From JALZHR01 sp036389695 (GTDB lineage: Bacteria > Acidobacteriota > Blastocatellia > Pyrinomonadales > Pyrinomonadaceae): a DNA stretch of 53,212 nucleotides. Every line of letters starts with the position of its first letter. Position 1 is the stretch's first letter. Below are positions 1-8,668 of this stretch, in pieces. The position numbers were made by a program, and so were the translations under genes. Below the pieces are notes generated by a model. The model had not been told where the DNA came from. It saw only the letters and a list, made by a program, of their open reading frames with translations, and did not search any database. The stretch lies in contig DASVWG010000547.1 of NCBI GenBank assembly GCA_036389695.1, positions 1 to 53,212 of the forward strand, given 5' to 3'.

Positions 1-232
1 ATACGCTTTGAGGACATTATCCGAGAGAGAAATTTCTTTACATTATTTTATTTTTTTTCTAAATTGCCGGAATTTACGCGCAAACATCGAAGGCTTCCGC
101 AAAAAGTGTCTGTTTTCTGTGTCTTACATCACAGTAACGTAATCTTTTAGATTTGTATTTCCTTCCTCACATTGGTTTTACGCGGCATTTTGCCGGAATA
201 AATTATTCACTGACATTGAGGAGAAATTAATA
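1..232. other. upstream non-coding region
   Basis: AT-rich leader before the first gene. I see no gene here. A short stem (CGGCA-TTT-TGCCG) lies at about 184-196, and a good Shine-Dalgarno sequence GAGGAGAA at 218-225 serves the gene starting at 233. A promoter probably lies here but no convincing -35/-10 pair could be picked by eye. Confidence 0.5.
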
Positions 233-1087
233 ATGACCCCTGAGAGAAGAGCTTTTATCGTGTGGCTGACGGCGAGCGTCGTGATTCTCGGCGCTTTTTT
301 GTTTTTCGTGGCGATTGGGTTTCCGGGCGCGAAGGATTCGTGCGTGGACTCGAAGCCGGACAATACTTGTTTCTGCGAAAAGTTTGTCGAGGCTGAAATC
401 GGGACGCCGGGCGTCAGGCAACCGGTTAATACGTGGCTTAATCTTTACGCTTTGGGCACGTCTTTTATCGTGGCGGCGTTTGTCTATATGAGCCGCAAGG
501 AATACGGTTCGTCGGGCGCGCCGAATGTTATCAGCTCGACTTCGCTTATCGCCGATTTATACATTTTCGCGGTCTTGTTTCTCGGTCTCGGAAGCATGTG
601 GTTTCACGCTTCGCTGACGAAGTGGGGCGGAATCTTCGACGGGCTTTCGATGTATATCTACGCCTCGTATCTGGTCTTTTATTCGATTCGGCGCTTCTGG
701 GATTCGGACGCGTTTTTCTGGATTGGCTACGGCGTGACGGTCGTCGTCTTTACCGTTCTGCACGCGATTGAAGTGCCGTCGGTCATTCTCATCATACTTC
801 TGGTCGCAGCTTATGTCGCGATTGAAGTTTATACCTGGATTCGCACGAAAAAATGGGCGCAGGGCAAATTGCTGACCAGATTTTTGTGGATTGCGGCGGT
901 CGTCTCGATTCTTTTAGCCACGCTTTTCTGGGCGCTTTCGCAGACGGGCGCGCCGATGTGCGACCCGACCAGCAAATTCCAGCCGCACGGATGGCTCTGG
1001 CATCCGCTGGCGGGCTTGATGGCGGTGCTGCTTTATTTCTACTGGCGCCACGCCGAAGACCGCTCGCAGTTCGGAATAGAAACTTAA
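233..1087 (+). CDS. alkaline ceramidase family membrane protein (CREST superfamily)
   Basis: A 284-residue polytopic membrane protein with about seven hydrophobic segments. Family hallmarks are visible: an early Cys-Glu region followed by the RQPVNTWLNLYAL segment (about residues 62-74), a conserved Ser-His in GSMWFHASLT (about 121-130) followed by Asp in FDGLSMY, and a C-terminal QPHGWLWHPLAG motif with two histidines. In the CREST superfamily (alkaline ceramidases, PAQR receptors, Per1) these Ser, Asp and His residues form a zinc site that hydrolyses amide-linked lipids. By family it would cleave ceramide or a related N-acyl lipid in the membrane. The true substrate is unknown. The ATG is preceded by GAGGAGAA seven bases upstream. 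It is monocistronic and converges with the next gene through a hairpin. Confidence 0.8.
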   Translation: MTPERRAFIVWLTASVVILGAFLFFVAIGFPGAKDSCVDSKPDNTCFCEKFVEAEIGTPGVRQPVNTWLNLYALGTSFIVAAFVYMSRKEYGSSGAPNVISSTSLIADLYIFAVLFLGLGSMWFHASLTKWGGIFDGLSMYIYASYLVFYSIRRFWDSDAFFWIGYGVTVVVFTVLHAIEVPSVILIILLVAAYVAIEVYTWIRTKKWAQGKLLTRFLWIAAVVSILLATLFWALSQTGAPMCDPTSKFQPHGWLWHPLAGLMAVLLYFYWRHAEDRSQFGIET

Positions 1088-1090
1088 GCT

Positions 1091-1163
1091 AACTGAAAAC
1101 TGATAGTTGATAACTGATAGTTTTTTCCTTTCACTATCAGTTATCAGTTATCAACTATCAATT
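1091..1163. repeat. tandem-arm hairpin between convergent genes
   Basis: Imperfect inverted repeat. The left arm (1091-1120) and right arm (1134-1163) are each built from degenerate repeats of the ACTGATAGTT / TTATCAGTT type. The innermost 13 bases pair perfectly. It may act as a bidirectional terminator. The right arm touches the stop codon of the following minus-strand gene. Confidence 0.85.
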
Positions 1164-1854
1164 ATTTCCGGACGAATTCCTTAAAGACGTTGAACGCCGC
1201 GTTGAAGCCGAGCGAGATGGTGCCGCTTTTTAAGCCGTCTTTGAAATCGTAGCGGCGCGGATACCACGCTTCGTAGGCGATGACGTTTGCCGTGTATGTG
1301 CCGATGAGGCGCGGAAAGCCGAAAACGCGTTTGCCGTTCCGGTCGTGCGCCGTGACGGGCGAAATAAGCGCGTTCGTCAGGCGCGAGCCGAAATCTTTTT
1401 TCCGGCTGCGATAAAAGCGGCTGTCAAGCTTGAAAGACTCGTCGAGCGCATAGACGGTAGTCTGCTTGATGGCGTTTTTGCCGAAGCCGGAAGCGACGCG
1501 GCGACCGAAGCCTTCCCATTGGTCGCCCCATTCTTCGGGCGAGTTGCGCCACGTCGAATAACCCGCGCCGGCGATTGTTCGGGCGAGAGACACGGGACCG
1601 ACCATGCTTTTGACGTAACGCTTAAAACGCTCCTTGCCGGTCGGTCTGACATAAGTTGTTTGCTGTTGCGGCGGCTTTGTCGTCTGATTTGTTTTGGCTG
1701 ATTTAGTCGCTGCGGGTTTCGGTTTAATCGCGCCGGATTCGGTGACGTAAACTTTCGGGTTTGGCGTAAAGCTTCTCGGATTAGTCGTCTGCGCGTCGGC
1801 GTAAAAAGAAAACGTCAAAAAGATTAAAACAAAAAATAATGTCGATTTTTTCAT
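1162..1854 (-). CDS. exported protein of unknown function
   Basis: 230 residues. The N-terminus is a typical Sec signal peptide (Lys-Lys, a hydrophobic core, cleavage near YADAQ at residues 18-22). It is followed by a Pro/Thr/Lys-rich linker to about residue 75. The C-terminal 150 residues are a compact region with conserved-looking aromatic and Gly positions (GAGYSTWRNSPEEWGDQWEGFG; FRLIGTYTA-like strands) that could form part of an outer-membrane or periplasmic domain. I recognise no named family. A Shine-Dalgarno GGGAGG lies just upstream of the ATG (1859-1864). It is transcribed convergently with the ceramidase homologue. Confidence 0.7.
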   Translation of the reverse strand: MKKSTLFFVLIFLTFSFYADAQTTNPRSFTPNPKVYVTESGAIKPKPAATKSAKTNQTTKPPQQQTTYVRPTGKERFKRYVKSMVGPVSLARTIAGAGYSTWRNSPEEWGDQWEGFGRRVASGFGKNAIKQTTVYALDESFKLDSRFYRSRKKDFGSRLTNALISPVTAHDRNGKRVFGFPRLIGTYTANVIAYEAWYPRRYDFKDGLKSGTISLGFNAAFNVFKEFVRK

Positions 1855-1921
1855 AACCCTCCCGTGTTCGTTTCGAGCGACAGTTTTAATTATTTTACAT
1901 CATTCGCGCGCCCGATTGACA

Positions 1922-2620
1922 TCAATTTTTTTGCAATAATGGTTTTAAGCCTTTGTAAACATTGTCCGCTAGAATCTTTTCGCCTTCGGCGTTCGGATGA
2001 ATGCCGTCGGCTTGATTCAATTTTTTATCGAGCGCGATGCCTTCCAGGATAAACGGCAGAAACTCGACCTTGTATTCGTCCGCCAAATCGGGAAAAGCCC
2101 TGACGAATTCCTGTTGATATTTCGCGCCCATCGTCGGCGGCGCGAGCATTCCGCACAAAAGAACCTGAACTTTTTTCGCCTGCGCTTTTTTGATAATCTC
2201 TCCGAGATTCTTTTTCATTTTGGCGGGCGAAAGACCGCGCAGAAGGTCGTTTGCGCCGAGCTCTAAAATCAGAATCTGCACGTTTTCCTGTTCCAGCGAC
2301 CAGTCGATTCTTTCCAGCCCGCCCTGACTCGTGTCGCCCGAAACGCCCGCGTTGATGACTTCGTAATTGTAGCCTTCGGCGTTTAGCCTTTGCTGAAGCA
2401 GAAACGGGTAAGATTCCTTCTCGCTCAAGCCGAAACCGGCGGTCAGGCTGTCGCCGAAGGCGATGATTTTCGGTTTGTCCGAGATGGTCGAAGGAATTTT
2501 AGCCGCGTCTTTCGGCTTCTGATTTTTAGTTTTGCCGCTTTGTGTGCCGCAGGCGGACGCCAGCATCGACAAAACGAGAAACGCGATTATGGCAAATGTA
2601 TTTTTTCTGTTGGAGAACAT
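1922..2620 (-). CDS. tesA: SGNH/GDSL lysophospholipase / acyl-CoA thioesterase TesA-like lipoprotein
   Basis: 232 residues with a lipoprotein signal peptide (lipobox LASAC, Cys24). The SGNH hydrolase blocks are present: block I GDSLTAG with nucleophile Ser58, block II Gly in NAGVSGDTS, block III GANDLL with Asn, and block V DGIHPN carrying the Asp-His pair. By family it hydrolyses acyl esters or thioesters (TesA/arylesterase) in the periplasm, here probably membrane-anchored. It is divergent from the ABC ATPase and permease genes that follow, which is the same arrangement as tesA/ybbA/ybbP of enterobacteria. The substrate is not deducible. Confidence 0.88.
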   Translation of the reverse strand: MFSNRKNTFAIIAFLVLSMLASACGTQSGKTKNQKPKDAAKIPSTISDKPKIIAFGDSLTAGFGLSEKESYPFLLQQRLNAEGYNYEVINAGVSGDTSQGGLERIDWSLEQENVQILILELGANDLLRGLSPAKMKKNLGEIIKKAQAKKVQVLLCGMLAPPTMGAKYQQEFVRAFPDLADEYKVEFLPFILEGIALDKKLNQADGIHPNAEGEKILADNVYKGLKPLLQKN

Positions 2621-2706
2621 AATATTTACTTCAAAACCAAATTTTAGATGCGGGTTTCGCTTATTTTGTTTAGTCTAAATGTTTGGTTAAGATTAATTTT
2701 GAACCA

Positions 2707-2830
2707 AAAGGCAGAAACGCGACAGTGATGGAGCGTGTCTCGACATTAGACGTCGCGCACGCGAATATCAGTCAGTGTATCTTACTACTAAACTATAGAC
2801 ACGCTCCATCACTGTCGCGTTTCTGCCTTT
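2707..2830. repeat. perfect 34-bp inverted repeat element
   Basis: The left arm 2707-2740 and right arm 2797-2830 are exact reverse complements over 34 bp, enclosing a 56-bp loop. The arms begin AAAGGCAGAAACGCGACAG. Unlike the other intergenic hairpins, the arms are not made of tandem units and the stem is perfect, so it looks like a separate mobile-type (MITE-like) or regulatory element. It lies between the divergent tesA-like and ABC ATPase genes, ending 12 bp before the ATPase start codon. Confidence 0.92.
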
Positions 2831-2842
2831 ATTATAACTAGA

Positions 2843-3541
2843 ATGATTCAACTTAAAAATATTACCAAAATCGTTCGCTCCGGCGCGGAAGATTTAACCA
2901 TTCTCGACGACGTTTCGCTGGAAATTCCCGACGGTGAATTCGTCGCCGTAACGGGCGCTTCGGGGAGCGGGAAATCGACTCTGCTCGGCTTGATTGCCGG
3001 TTTGGACGCGCCGAGCGCGGGCGAGATTTTGATTGACGGCGAATCGATTACCGCGATGAACGAAGACGCTCTGGCGCGGCTCAGAAGCGAGAAAATCGGC
3101 TTTGTCTTTCAATCGTTTCATTTGATTCCGTCCTTGACGGCATTCGAAAACGTGCTCGTGCCGATGGAAATTTCCGGTTTTAAAAACGCAAAGGAAACCG
3201 CAAACAAACTTCTCGCCGACGTTGAATTAACGAACCGCGGGCATCATTACCCGTCGGAGCTGTCCGGCGGCGAGCAGCAGCGCATCGCCATCGCCCGCGC
3301 CTTCGCCAACCAGCCGAAAATTCTTCTGGCGGACGAGCCGACCGGCAATCTCGATTCGCGCAGCGGCTCACACATCTTCGATTTAATGACGCGCCTGCAC
3401 GACGACAATCAGACGACCCTGGTTTTAGTCACGCACGACCACGAGCTGGCAAAAAGAGCGCATCGCCAAATCCGCCTGCGCGACGGGAAAGTAATAGCCG
3501 ACGAAATAAATAAACAGGATGGACAGGATGGGCAGGATTAA
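2843..3541 (+). CDS. ABC transporter ATP-binding protein, LolD/YbbA/MacB type
   Basis: 232 residues with all ABC ATPase motifs: Walker A GASGSGKST, Q-loop FVFQSFHLIPSLTAFENV, signature LSGGEQQRIAIARAF, Walker B ILLADEPTGNLD and the H-loop Thr-His in LVTHDHELA. This subgroup pairs with FtsX-like permeases that work on envelope substrates by mechanotransmission rather than import. Its partner is the 835-residue permease immediately downstream, and tesA-like is divergent upstream, so YbbA is the closest named relative. The last residues (INKQDGQDGQD) and the stop codon are encoded by the left arm of the following tandem-arm hairpin, so the natural C-terminus has been altered by the repeat. Confidence 0.9.
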   Translation: MIQLKNITKIVRSGAEDLTILDDVSLEIPDGEFVAVTGASGSGKSTLLGLIAGLDAPSAGEILIDGESITAMNEDALARLRSEKIGFVFQSFHLIPSLTAFENVLVPMEISGFKNAKETANKLLADVELTNRGHHYPSELSGGEQQRIAIARAFANQPKILLADEPTGNLDSRSGSHIFDLMTRLHDDNQTTLVLVTHDHELAKRAHRQIRLRDGKVIADEINKQDGQDGQD

Positions 3542-3601
3542 GAAATTAGCATTCAAGTTGAGCAATTTGATTTTATCCTGTTTATCCTGTCCATCCTGTT
3601 A
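3511..3601. repeat. tandem-arm hairpin (AGGATGGACAGG type)
   Basis: The left arm 3511-3540 repeats ACAGGATGG-type units. The right arm 3571-3601 repeats TATCCTG-type units and is its imperfect reverse complement. It lies between two genes of one predicted operon, so it cannot be a simple complete terminator. It contains the stop codon of the ATPase gene. Confidence 0.85.
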
Positions 3602-3609
3602 GAATTTCT

Positions 3610-6117
3610 ATGCAATTTATTTTCAACCTGACATTTCGCGAGATTCGCTCGTCGTGGCGGCGTTTGCTGTTTTTCTTTTTGTGCATCGCTATCGGCGTCG
3701 GGTCGGTCGTCGTTTTGCGGTCGCTGATTCAGAATATGGGGCGCGCCGTGGCGGGCGATGCGCGCGGGCTTCTGACCGCCGATTTTGAAATCAGCTCGAC
3801 CAATCCTTTTACGCCGAACGAGCTTTCCATAATTGAAAGCGTCGTCAATAAATCTAATCTAATCGAAGACCGCAGCCAGACCGTGACGACCGCCGCGATG
3901 ACGCGCACCGCCGAAAATTTTCAGTTCGTCGAGCTGAAAGGCATCGAGCCGCCGTTTCCGCTGGTCGGCGCGTTTGTGTTGACCGACGGCAAGGCTTTCG
4001 ATTTTTCGCTTCTGGAAAACAAAGGCGCGGTCGTGCAGACAACGCTTTTAGATAAATTAAATTTAAAAATCGCCGACAAAATCCGCATCGGCGAGAGCGA
4101 TTTCGAGATTCGCGCCGCGTTTTACGAAGAACCGGGCGGCACGGGCGGCTTTCGGCTGGGACCGCGCGTTTTTATCGAGAAAAAATTATTTGACGAAGCC
4201 GGTTTGACTCAATCTCGCGTCCGCCGCCGACTTCTCTATCGCACTTCGGACGACCCGACGCCGCTCGTTTCCGAACTGCGACAGGCTTTGAAAGGCACGA
4301 TTCTGACGGTCAATTCTTACAAGGAAACGCAGGAAAATCTCGGCGAGCAATTCGAGCGCACGGAAAATTATCTCGCGCTGACGGGCTTGCTGATTCTCGT
4401 TTTGGGCGGAATCGGCGTCTGGAACGTGGCGCGGGTTTTTGTCGAGCAGAAGCGAAAAACCGTCGCGGTTTTAAAATGTCTGGGCGCGGGCGGCGGGCGA
4501 ATTATCACGGTTTATCTTTTGCAGATTTTGACGCTCGGCATTTTGGGAAGTCTTTTCGGCGTCGTTCTGGCGCAGCTTACTTTATGGCTGATTCGTTACC
4601 GCTTTGCCGATTCGCTGCCCGAAAATATGTCTTACGCCGTGCAAACCGGCGCGGCGCTGCAAGGCGTTCTGCTCGGCTTGCTGATTTCCCTTCTGTTTTC
4701 GCTTCTGCCGCTTTTGCAAATCAGAAACATCAAGCCGAATCTGCTTCTGCGTGACGAAAACAACGAGAAATTGCGTCGGCTCGATTGGACGCGTTTGATT
4801 TTCGCTTTTGTTTGTCTCGCGGGTTTGCTGGCGCTGGCAATCTGGCAAGCCGGCTCGATAAAAGTCGGCGCGGCATTTCTGGGCGGTTTAGCCTTGACTT
4901 CGCTGATGTTGTATCTGGCGGCGGTCGCGCTGACTTACGCTTTGAAACGGGCGAAGAAATTTTCGTCTTTTTCCGTCGCGCAAGCCGTCAATTCGCTGTA
5001 TCGTCCCGGCAATCAGACGCGCGTCGTTTTGCTCGCCGTCGGGCTCGGCGCGTTTGTCGTTTTAGCGGTGCAGTCTTTGCAGGCGAATCTCGTTCGCGAG
5101 TTCGACTTCACGCGCAATCAAAAATTGCCGAGCCTTTTTCTGGTCGATATTCAGCGCTCGCAGGTCGAAAAATTAAAGCAAATTGCCGAAGAAGCGACGG
5201 GCGAAGCGCAATTTCCGATTCCGACCGTGCGCGGGCGCATCGCGATGATAAACGGCGAGCCTTTCGATTACGAACAGCGCGAAATTCGCCAGCAGCAAGG
5301 TCAAATCGGGCGCGAATTCGCCGTGACCTACCGCCCGAATCTGGAAGAAAACGAAAGCCTCGCTGACGGCGATTGGTGGGAAAATTCGCCTTCTGCCGAC
5401 GCGGAAGTTTCCGTCGAACAAGGAATGAGCAACACTCTGAAAGTTTCAACCGGCGACGTCATAACTTTCGACATTCTCGGACGCCGCATCAACGCGACTG
5501 TCAGAAACATACGCAAAATCGACGTGCGCAATTCGCGGACGGCTTTCGTTTTCGTTTTTCGTCCCGGCGCGCTGGAAAAAGCGCCGCAGACTTTTGTTTT
5601 GCCGATTACCAAACAGCTTCCCGCCGCCGAAAGGGCGCGTTTTCAGCGCAATGTTCTGGACAGTTTTCCGAACATTCAGATTTTCGATACGGCGGACATC
5701 ATCAAAGCCATCACCCGTTTGATTGAAAATTTCGTGCTGGCGATTTCCTTTGTCGGTAGCTTTGTGATGCTGACCGGAATTTTGATTTTAATCGGCTCGG
5801 TCGCCCTGACGAAATCGCAGCGAATCTACGAAAACGCGATTTTAAAAACGCTCGGCGCGCGGCGTCTGACGCTGGCGGCGATTTTATTTACGGAATACGC
5901 CGTTCTCGGCACGCTGGCGGGAATCATCGGCGCGCTCTTTTCGACGGCTTTATCTTTCGCCGTGACGAAATATATCTTGAAAATCGACTGGGAATTTGAT
6001 TTGAGCCTGATGCTTCTCGGCGTTTTAGTAACAGCACTTATCGTGATGCTGATTGGCGTCGCGGCAAGCTTCGGCGTGATTTTCAAAAAACCTTTGTCGG
6101 TCTTGCGCTCGCAATAG
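3610..6117 (+). CDS. FtsX-like ABC transporter permease, YbbP type
   Basis: 835 residues. It has an N-terminal membrane anchor (about 16-38), then a large extracytoplasmic domain and a first FtsX core (about 252-380) opening with GLLILVLGGIGVWNVARVF. A central pair of membrane helices (about 395-440) and a second extracytoplasmic region follow. The second FtsX core (about 702-835) contains the KTLGARR coupling segment. The duplicated FtsX core with about ten membrane helices is the YbbP/LolC-E layout. With the preceding ATPase it should form a membrane transporter or lipid/lipoprotein extruder. Its pairing with a TesA-like esterase suggests envelope lipid work, which is inference. The operon ends at a strong hairpin. 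Confidence 0.88.
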   Translation: MQFIFNLTFREIRSSWRRLLFFFLCIAIGVGSVVVLRSLIQNMGRAVAGDARGLLTADFEISSTNPFTPNELSIIESVVNKSNLIEDRSQTVTTAAMTRTAENFQFVELKGIEPPFPLVGAFVLTDGKAFDFSLLENKGAVVQTTLLDKLNLKIADKIRIGESDFEIRAAFYEEPGGTGGFRLGPRVFIEKKLFDEAGLTQSRVRRRLLYRTSDDPTPLVSELRQALKGTILTVNSYKETQENLGEQFERTENYLALTGLLILVLGGIGVWNVARVFVEQKRKTVAVLKCLGAGGGRIITVYLLQILTLGILGSLFGVVLAQLTLWLIRYRFADSLPENMSYAVQTGAALQGVLLGLLISLLFSLLPLLQIRNIKPNLLLRDENNEKLRRLDWTRLIFAFVCLAGLLALAIWQAGSIKVGAAFLGGLALTSLMLYLAAVALTYALKRAKKFSSFSVAQAVNSLYRPGNQTRVVLLAVGLGAFVVLAVQSLQANLVREFDFTRNQKLPSLFLVDIQRSQVEKLKQIAEEATGEAQFPIPTVRGRIAMINGEPFDYEQREIRQQQGQIGREFAVTYRPNLEENESLADGDWWENSPSADAEVSVEQGMSNTLKVSTGDVITFDILGRRINATVRNIRKIDVRNSRTAFVFVFRPGALEKAPQTFVLPITKQLPAAERARFQRNVLDSFPNIQIFDTADIIKAITRLIENFVLAISFVGSFVMLTGILILIGSVALTKSQRIYENAILKTLGARRLTLAAILFTEYAVLGTLAGIIGALFSTALSFAVTKYILKIDWEFDLSLMLLGVLVTALIVMLIGVAASFGVIFKKPLSVLRSQ

Positions 6118-6120
6118 GAG

Positions 6121-6285
6121 ATTCACCGCAGAGACGCGGAGACGCAGAGATAAGAAAGGGAAATTAACAGGGATAACAGGATAGACAAGGATAAGAAAGA
6201 TAAGTTCTATCTATCCCTGTTTATCCTGTTATCCTTGTAAATTTTCTTTAAAAAATCTCTGCGTCTCCGCGTCTCTGCGGTGAAT
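6121..6285. repeat. nested tandem-arm hairpin
   Basis: The outer arms 6121-6151 and 6255-6285 are perfect 31-bp reverse complements built of GAGACGCG-type units. An inner imperfect pair uses AACAGGGATA-type units (about 6164-6190 with 6208-6238). It sits between convergent genes and the right arm touches the stop codon of the minus-strand gene. It is the clearest example of one hairpin nested in another with unrelated arm sequence. Confidence 0.92.
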
Positions 6286-7667
6286 TATTCTTCTGCCGGA
6301 TTGAACGGATGGTCAGACAAGACGACGCGCATATTGACTTGTCCGAGAAGCGTTTCCAAGTATGCGCCGAAGCGGTGCAGGATGGAGACGAGCTCGGATT
6401 TATTCGTCGTGTTCAGCACTTCTTCGATAAAGCGCTCGACGGTTTCCAAATCCTTGTAGAATAAATATTTTATTGTGCTGTGGAGAAAATCGGTCAGCTT
6501 CGTGTGCAGTTTTTGCAGGGAAACGGTTTCGGGATTTTTTTCCGCCTTTCTGACGACTTGCAAAACGCGCCACAAATCTTCGCGCAAGGTTAAAGATTGC
6601 TGCAATTTCGTTTGCAGATTCGGGAAAAGCTCGGTCGCTTTGACTTCCGGCTCGATAAGCTGCGCGAAATTCACCAGAGTTTGCTGGAAACAATCGTTTA
6701 AAAGCCCGTGCGCGGTTTCGACGCGCGCGTAAATGAGCGGCGATTGACGCGCTTCGGCAAAGCCGATTAACTCGAAATTATAAACTTTCCGCAGCTCTAT
6801 CGAAGCGGCGTAGACGGCGCAGTCGAGCGCGGCGAAAAGCGAATCTTCCTCGTTTTTAAAGCGCAGAAGGCGATTGTTGATAAAGCGCATCATTTCCTGC
6901 GTCTGCTCGTTGATGCGGGCGAAAAGCAGCATCGCGGACTTCAAAGGCTCGTCGCGGTCGTGCATCTGCTCGATGGCGTCGAGCCATTTTAAAATCTTGG
7001 CGAAACGCGGCAGAACCAAGCGTAAATCCGCTTCCAGGGCAAACGGAATCGGCTTGTTTTCCAGCAAATCCTTTAATCTTTTCGGCAGGAAATTTTCGCC
7101 TTCGTTTTCCGCCGCCGCGATTAATTTCGCGGAGACTTCGGCTGCTTTCAATTTCGCCGAAAGAAAATTGCTCCACGCCGTCCATTCGCTGAAACGCAGC
7201 GGCGCGGCGCGCAATAAGCCTTCGTTGAGCAAAATCGAATCGACCAGCGCCGAAGAAAGCTCGGCAAAGCCTTCCGTGTCGGAAAAATCAAAGCGCGCGG
7301 CGTTCGGATTGGTTATCAAATCAATCTGCTCGTCTTTGGCGCTCGGCGCGCTCGATTTGTCCTTGATGGTTTTGGAAAGCTGCAAGGTTAGTTTGGAACA
7401 CAAAAGCAGCGTCGAATGAACCAGTCGAAATTCTTTTGTCCAGTCGCGATTCGAACGTTTCGCGCGGTTTCCGGCGTCGGACGCGAACGAATGATTTCTG
7501 AGCTGCAGAAAGCTTTCCAAGCCGGAAAGCCAAAGCCCGAGCTCAAAGGCGAGCTCGCGCGCGGACGGGGCGGGCGCGGGCGACACATTTTCGTCCGGCG
7601 CGTTCGTCGTCGTTGACAAACCTGCCGGATTGAATGTAGTTGTTGTAGAAGTGGTTAAAACGTCCAA
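6285..7667 (-). CDS. helical protein of unknown function
   Basis: 460 residues, no signal peptide or membrane helix. After a Thr-rich disordered start (about 1-35) it is almost entirely predicted helix with many Leu/Phe/Glu/Lys heptad-like stretches. Examples are the LKTAMLLFARINEQTQEMM-like region near residue 245 and the C-terminal third. I recognise no family. The composition suggests a cytoplasmic scaffold or tetratricopeptide-like solenoid without clear TPR consensus. It stands alone between two convergent and divergent neighbours. Confidence refers to the reading frame being real: length, absence of repeats and codon use like its neighbours support this. Confidence 0.7.
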   Translation of the reverse strand: MDVLTTSTTTTFNPAGLSTTTNAPDENVSPAPAPSARELAFELGLWLSGLESFLQLRNHSFASDAGNRAKRSNRDWTKEFRLVHSTLLLCSKLTLQLSKTIKDKSSAPSAKDEQIDLITNPNAARFDFSDTEGFAELSSALVDSILLNEGLLRAAPLRFSEWTAWSNFLSAKLKAAEVSAKLIAAAENEGENFLPKRLKDLLENKPIPFALEADLRLVLPRFAKILKWLDAIEQMHDRDEPLKSAMLLFARINEQTQEMMRFINNRLLRFKNEEDSLFAALDCAVYAASIELRKVYNFELIGFAEARQSPLIYARVETAHGLLNDCFQQTLVNFAQLIEPEVKATELFPNLQTKLQQSLTLREDLWRVLQVVRKAEKNPETVSLQKLHTKLTDFLHSTIKYLFYKDLETVERFIEEVLNTTNKSELVSILHRFGAYLETLLGQVNMRVVLSDHPFNPAEE

Positions 7668-7796
7668 GATTAGTTTTCCCTGCTTGAAGAATTTTCGAAG
7701 GTCAAAAGGCGCGAGTGAAAAACGCCGCTATTAATTTTATACCTTTTTGACAGGCAGTTTGGCAAGAAAAAAGTGTTTAAAATGTTTTAATTATAG

Positions 7797-8402
7797 ATGG
7801 AAGTAGTAATCGCGACCAAAAATAACGGAAAAGTAAAGGAACTCGCCGACATTCTGGCGGATTTGCCGGTCGCTTTGCGCAGCCTGAATGATTTCGAAAA
7901 CATCTCCGAACCGGAAGAAACCGGCGTCGATTTCATCGAAAACGCGTCTTTGAAAGCCCGCGAGTATGCGCGGCAAACCGGGCTTTGGTCTCTGGCGGAC
8001 GATTCCGGTCTGGAAGTCGAAGCATTAGGCAATGCGCCCGGCGTTTTCTCCGCCAGATACGCGGGCGAAAATGCGACGAACGAGGAAAGAATCGAAAAGC
8101 TGCTGGGCGAATTGGAAAAAACCGGGGATGAAAACCGCCGCGCGCGATTTGTCTGCGCGATGGCTGTCGCGGACGAAGCGGGCGAAATCAGATTTGTCGC
8201 CGAAGGCGTCTGCGACGGCAGAATCACGAAAGCGCCGCGCGGCGCGAACGGCTTCGGTTACGACCCCATTTTTGTTCCCGAAGGCTTTTCGGAGACCTTT
8301 GGCGAGTTGTCAGATGATGTAAAGCGCGAAATAAGCCACCGCGCGCGGGCTTCGAAAAAAATAATTGCGTATTTGCGTGATTTTATCGCTGTTTCAACTT
8401 GA
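7797..8402 (+). CDS. rdgB: dITP/XTP pyrophosphatase (RdgB/HAM1 family)
   Basis: 201 residues, the normal family length. The N-terminal substrate loop (IATKNNGKVKEL) is intact, as are the acidic region (SLADDSGLEVEALGNAPGVFSARYAG-type segment, about 62-88), the GFGYDPIF motif and the Ser-His-Arg end (KREISHRARA). The enzyme hydrolyses non-canonical purine NTPs (ITP, dITP, XTP) to monophosphates and so keeps them out of nucleic acids. It acts in the cytoplasm. It appears monocistronic, followed by a tRNA gene on the same strand. Confidence 0.95.
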   Translation: MEVVIATKNNGKVKELADILADLPVALRSLNDFENISEPEETGVDFIENASLKAREYARQTGLWSLADDSGLEVEALGNAPGVFSARYAGENATNEERIEKLLGELEKTGDENRRARFVCAMAVADEAGEIRFVAEGVCDGRITKAPRGANGFGYDPIFVPEGFSETFGELSDDVKREISHRARASKKIIAYLRDFIAVST

Positions 8403-8466
8403 CCTTCGCATTTTTCGCCCGTAAAATCCGTTACTTGTTAATGTTTCTTCAATGAAACGCGTAAAA

Positions 8467-8543
<77 letters not shown>

Positions 8544-8668
8544 ATTGCTTTTTTGTTGGAAACCGCGCCGCGCCGCAGCGCCCGTTCATTGAGAAAAAGA
8601 AACATGCAGAAATTTTAACTTCGGTTATTGAAATATCACTAAAAACTTTTGGAGGTAAGACTTAAACT

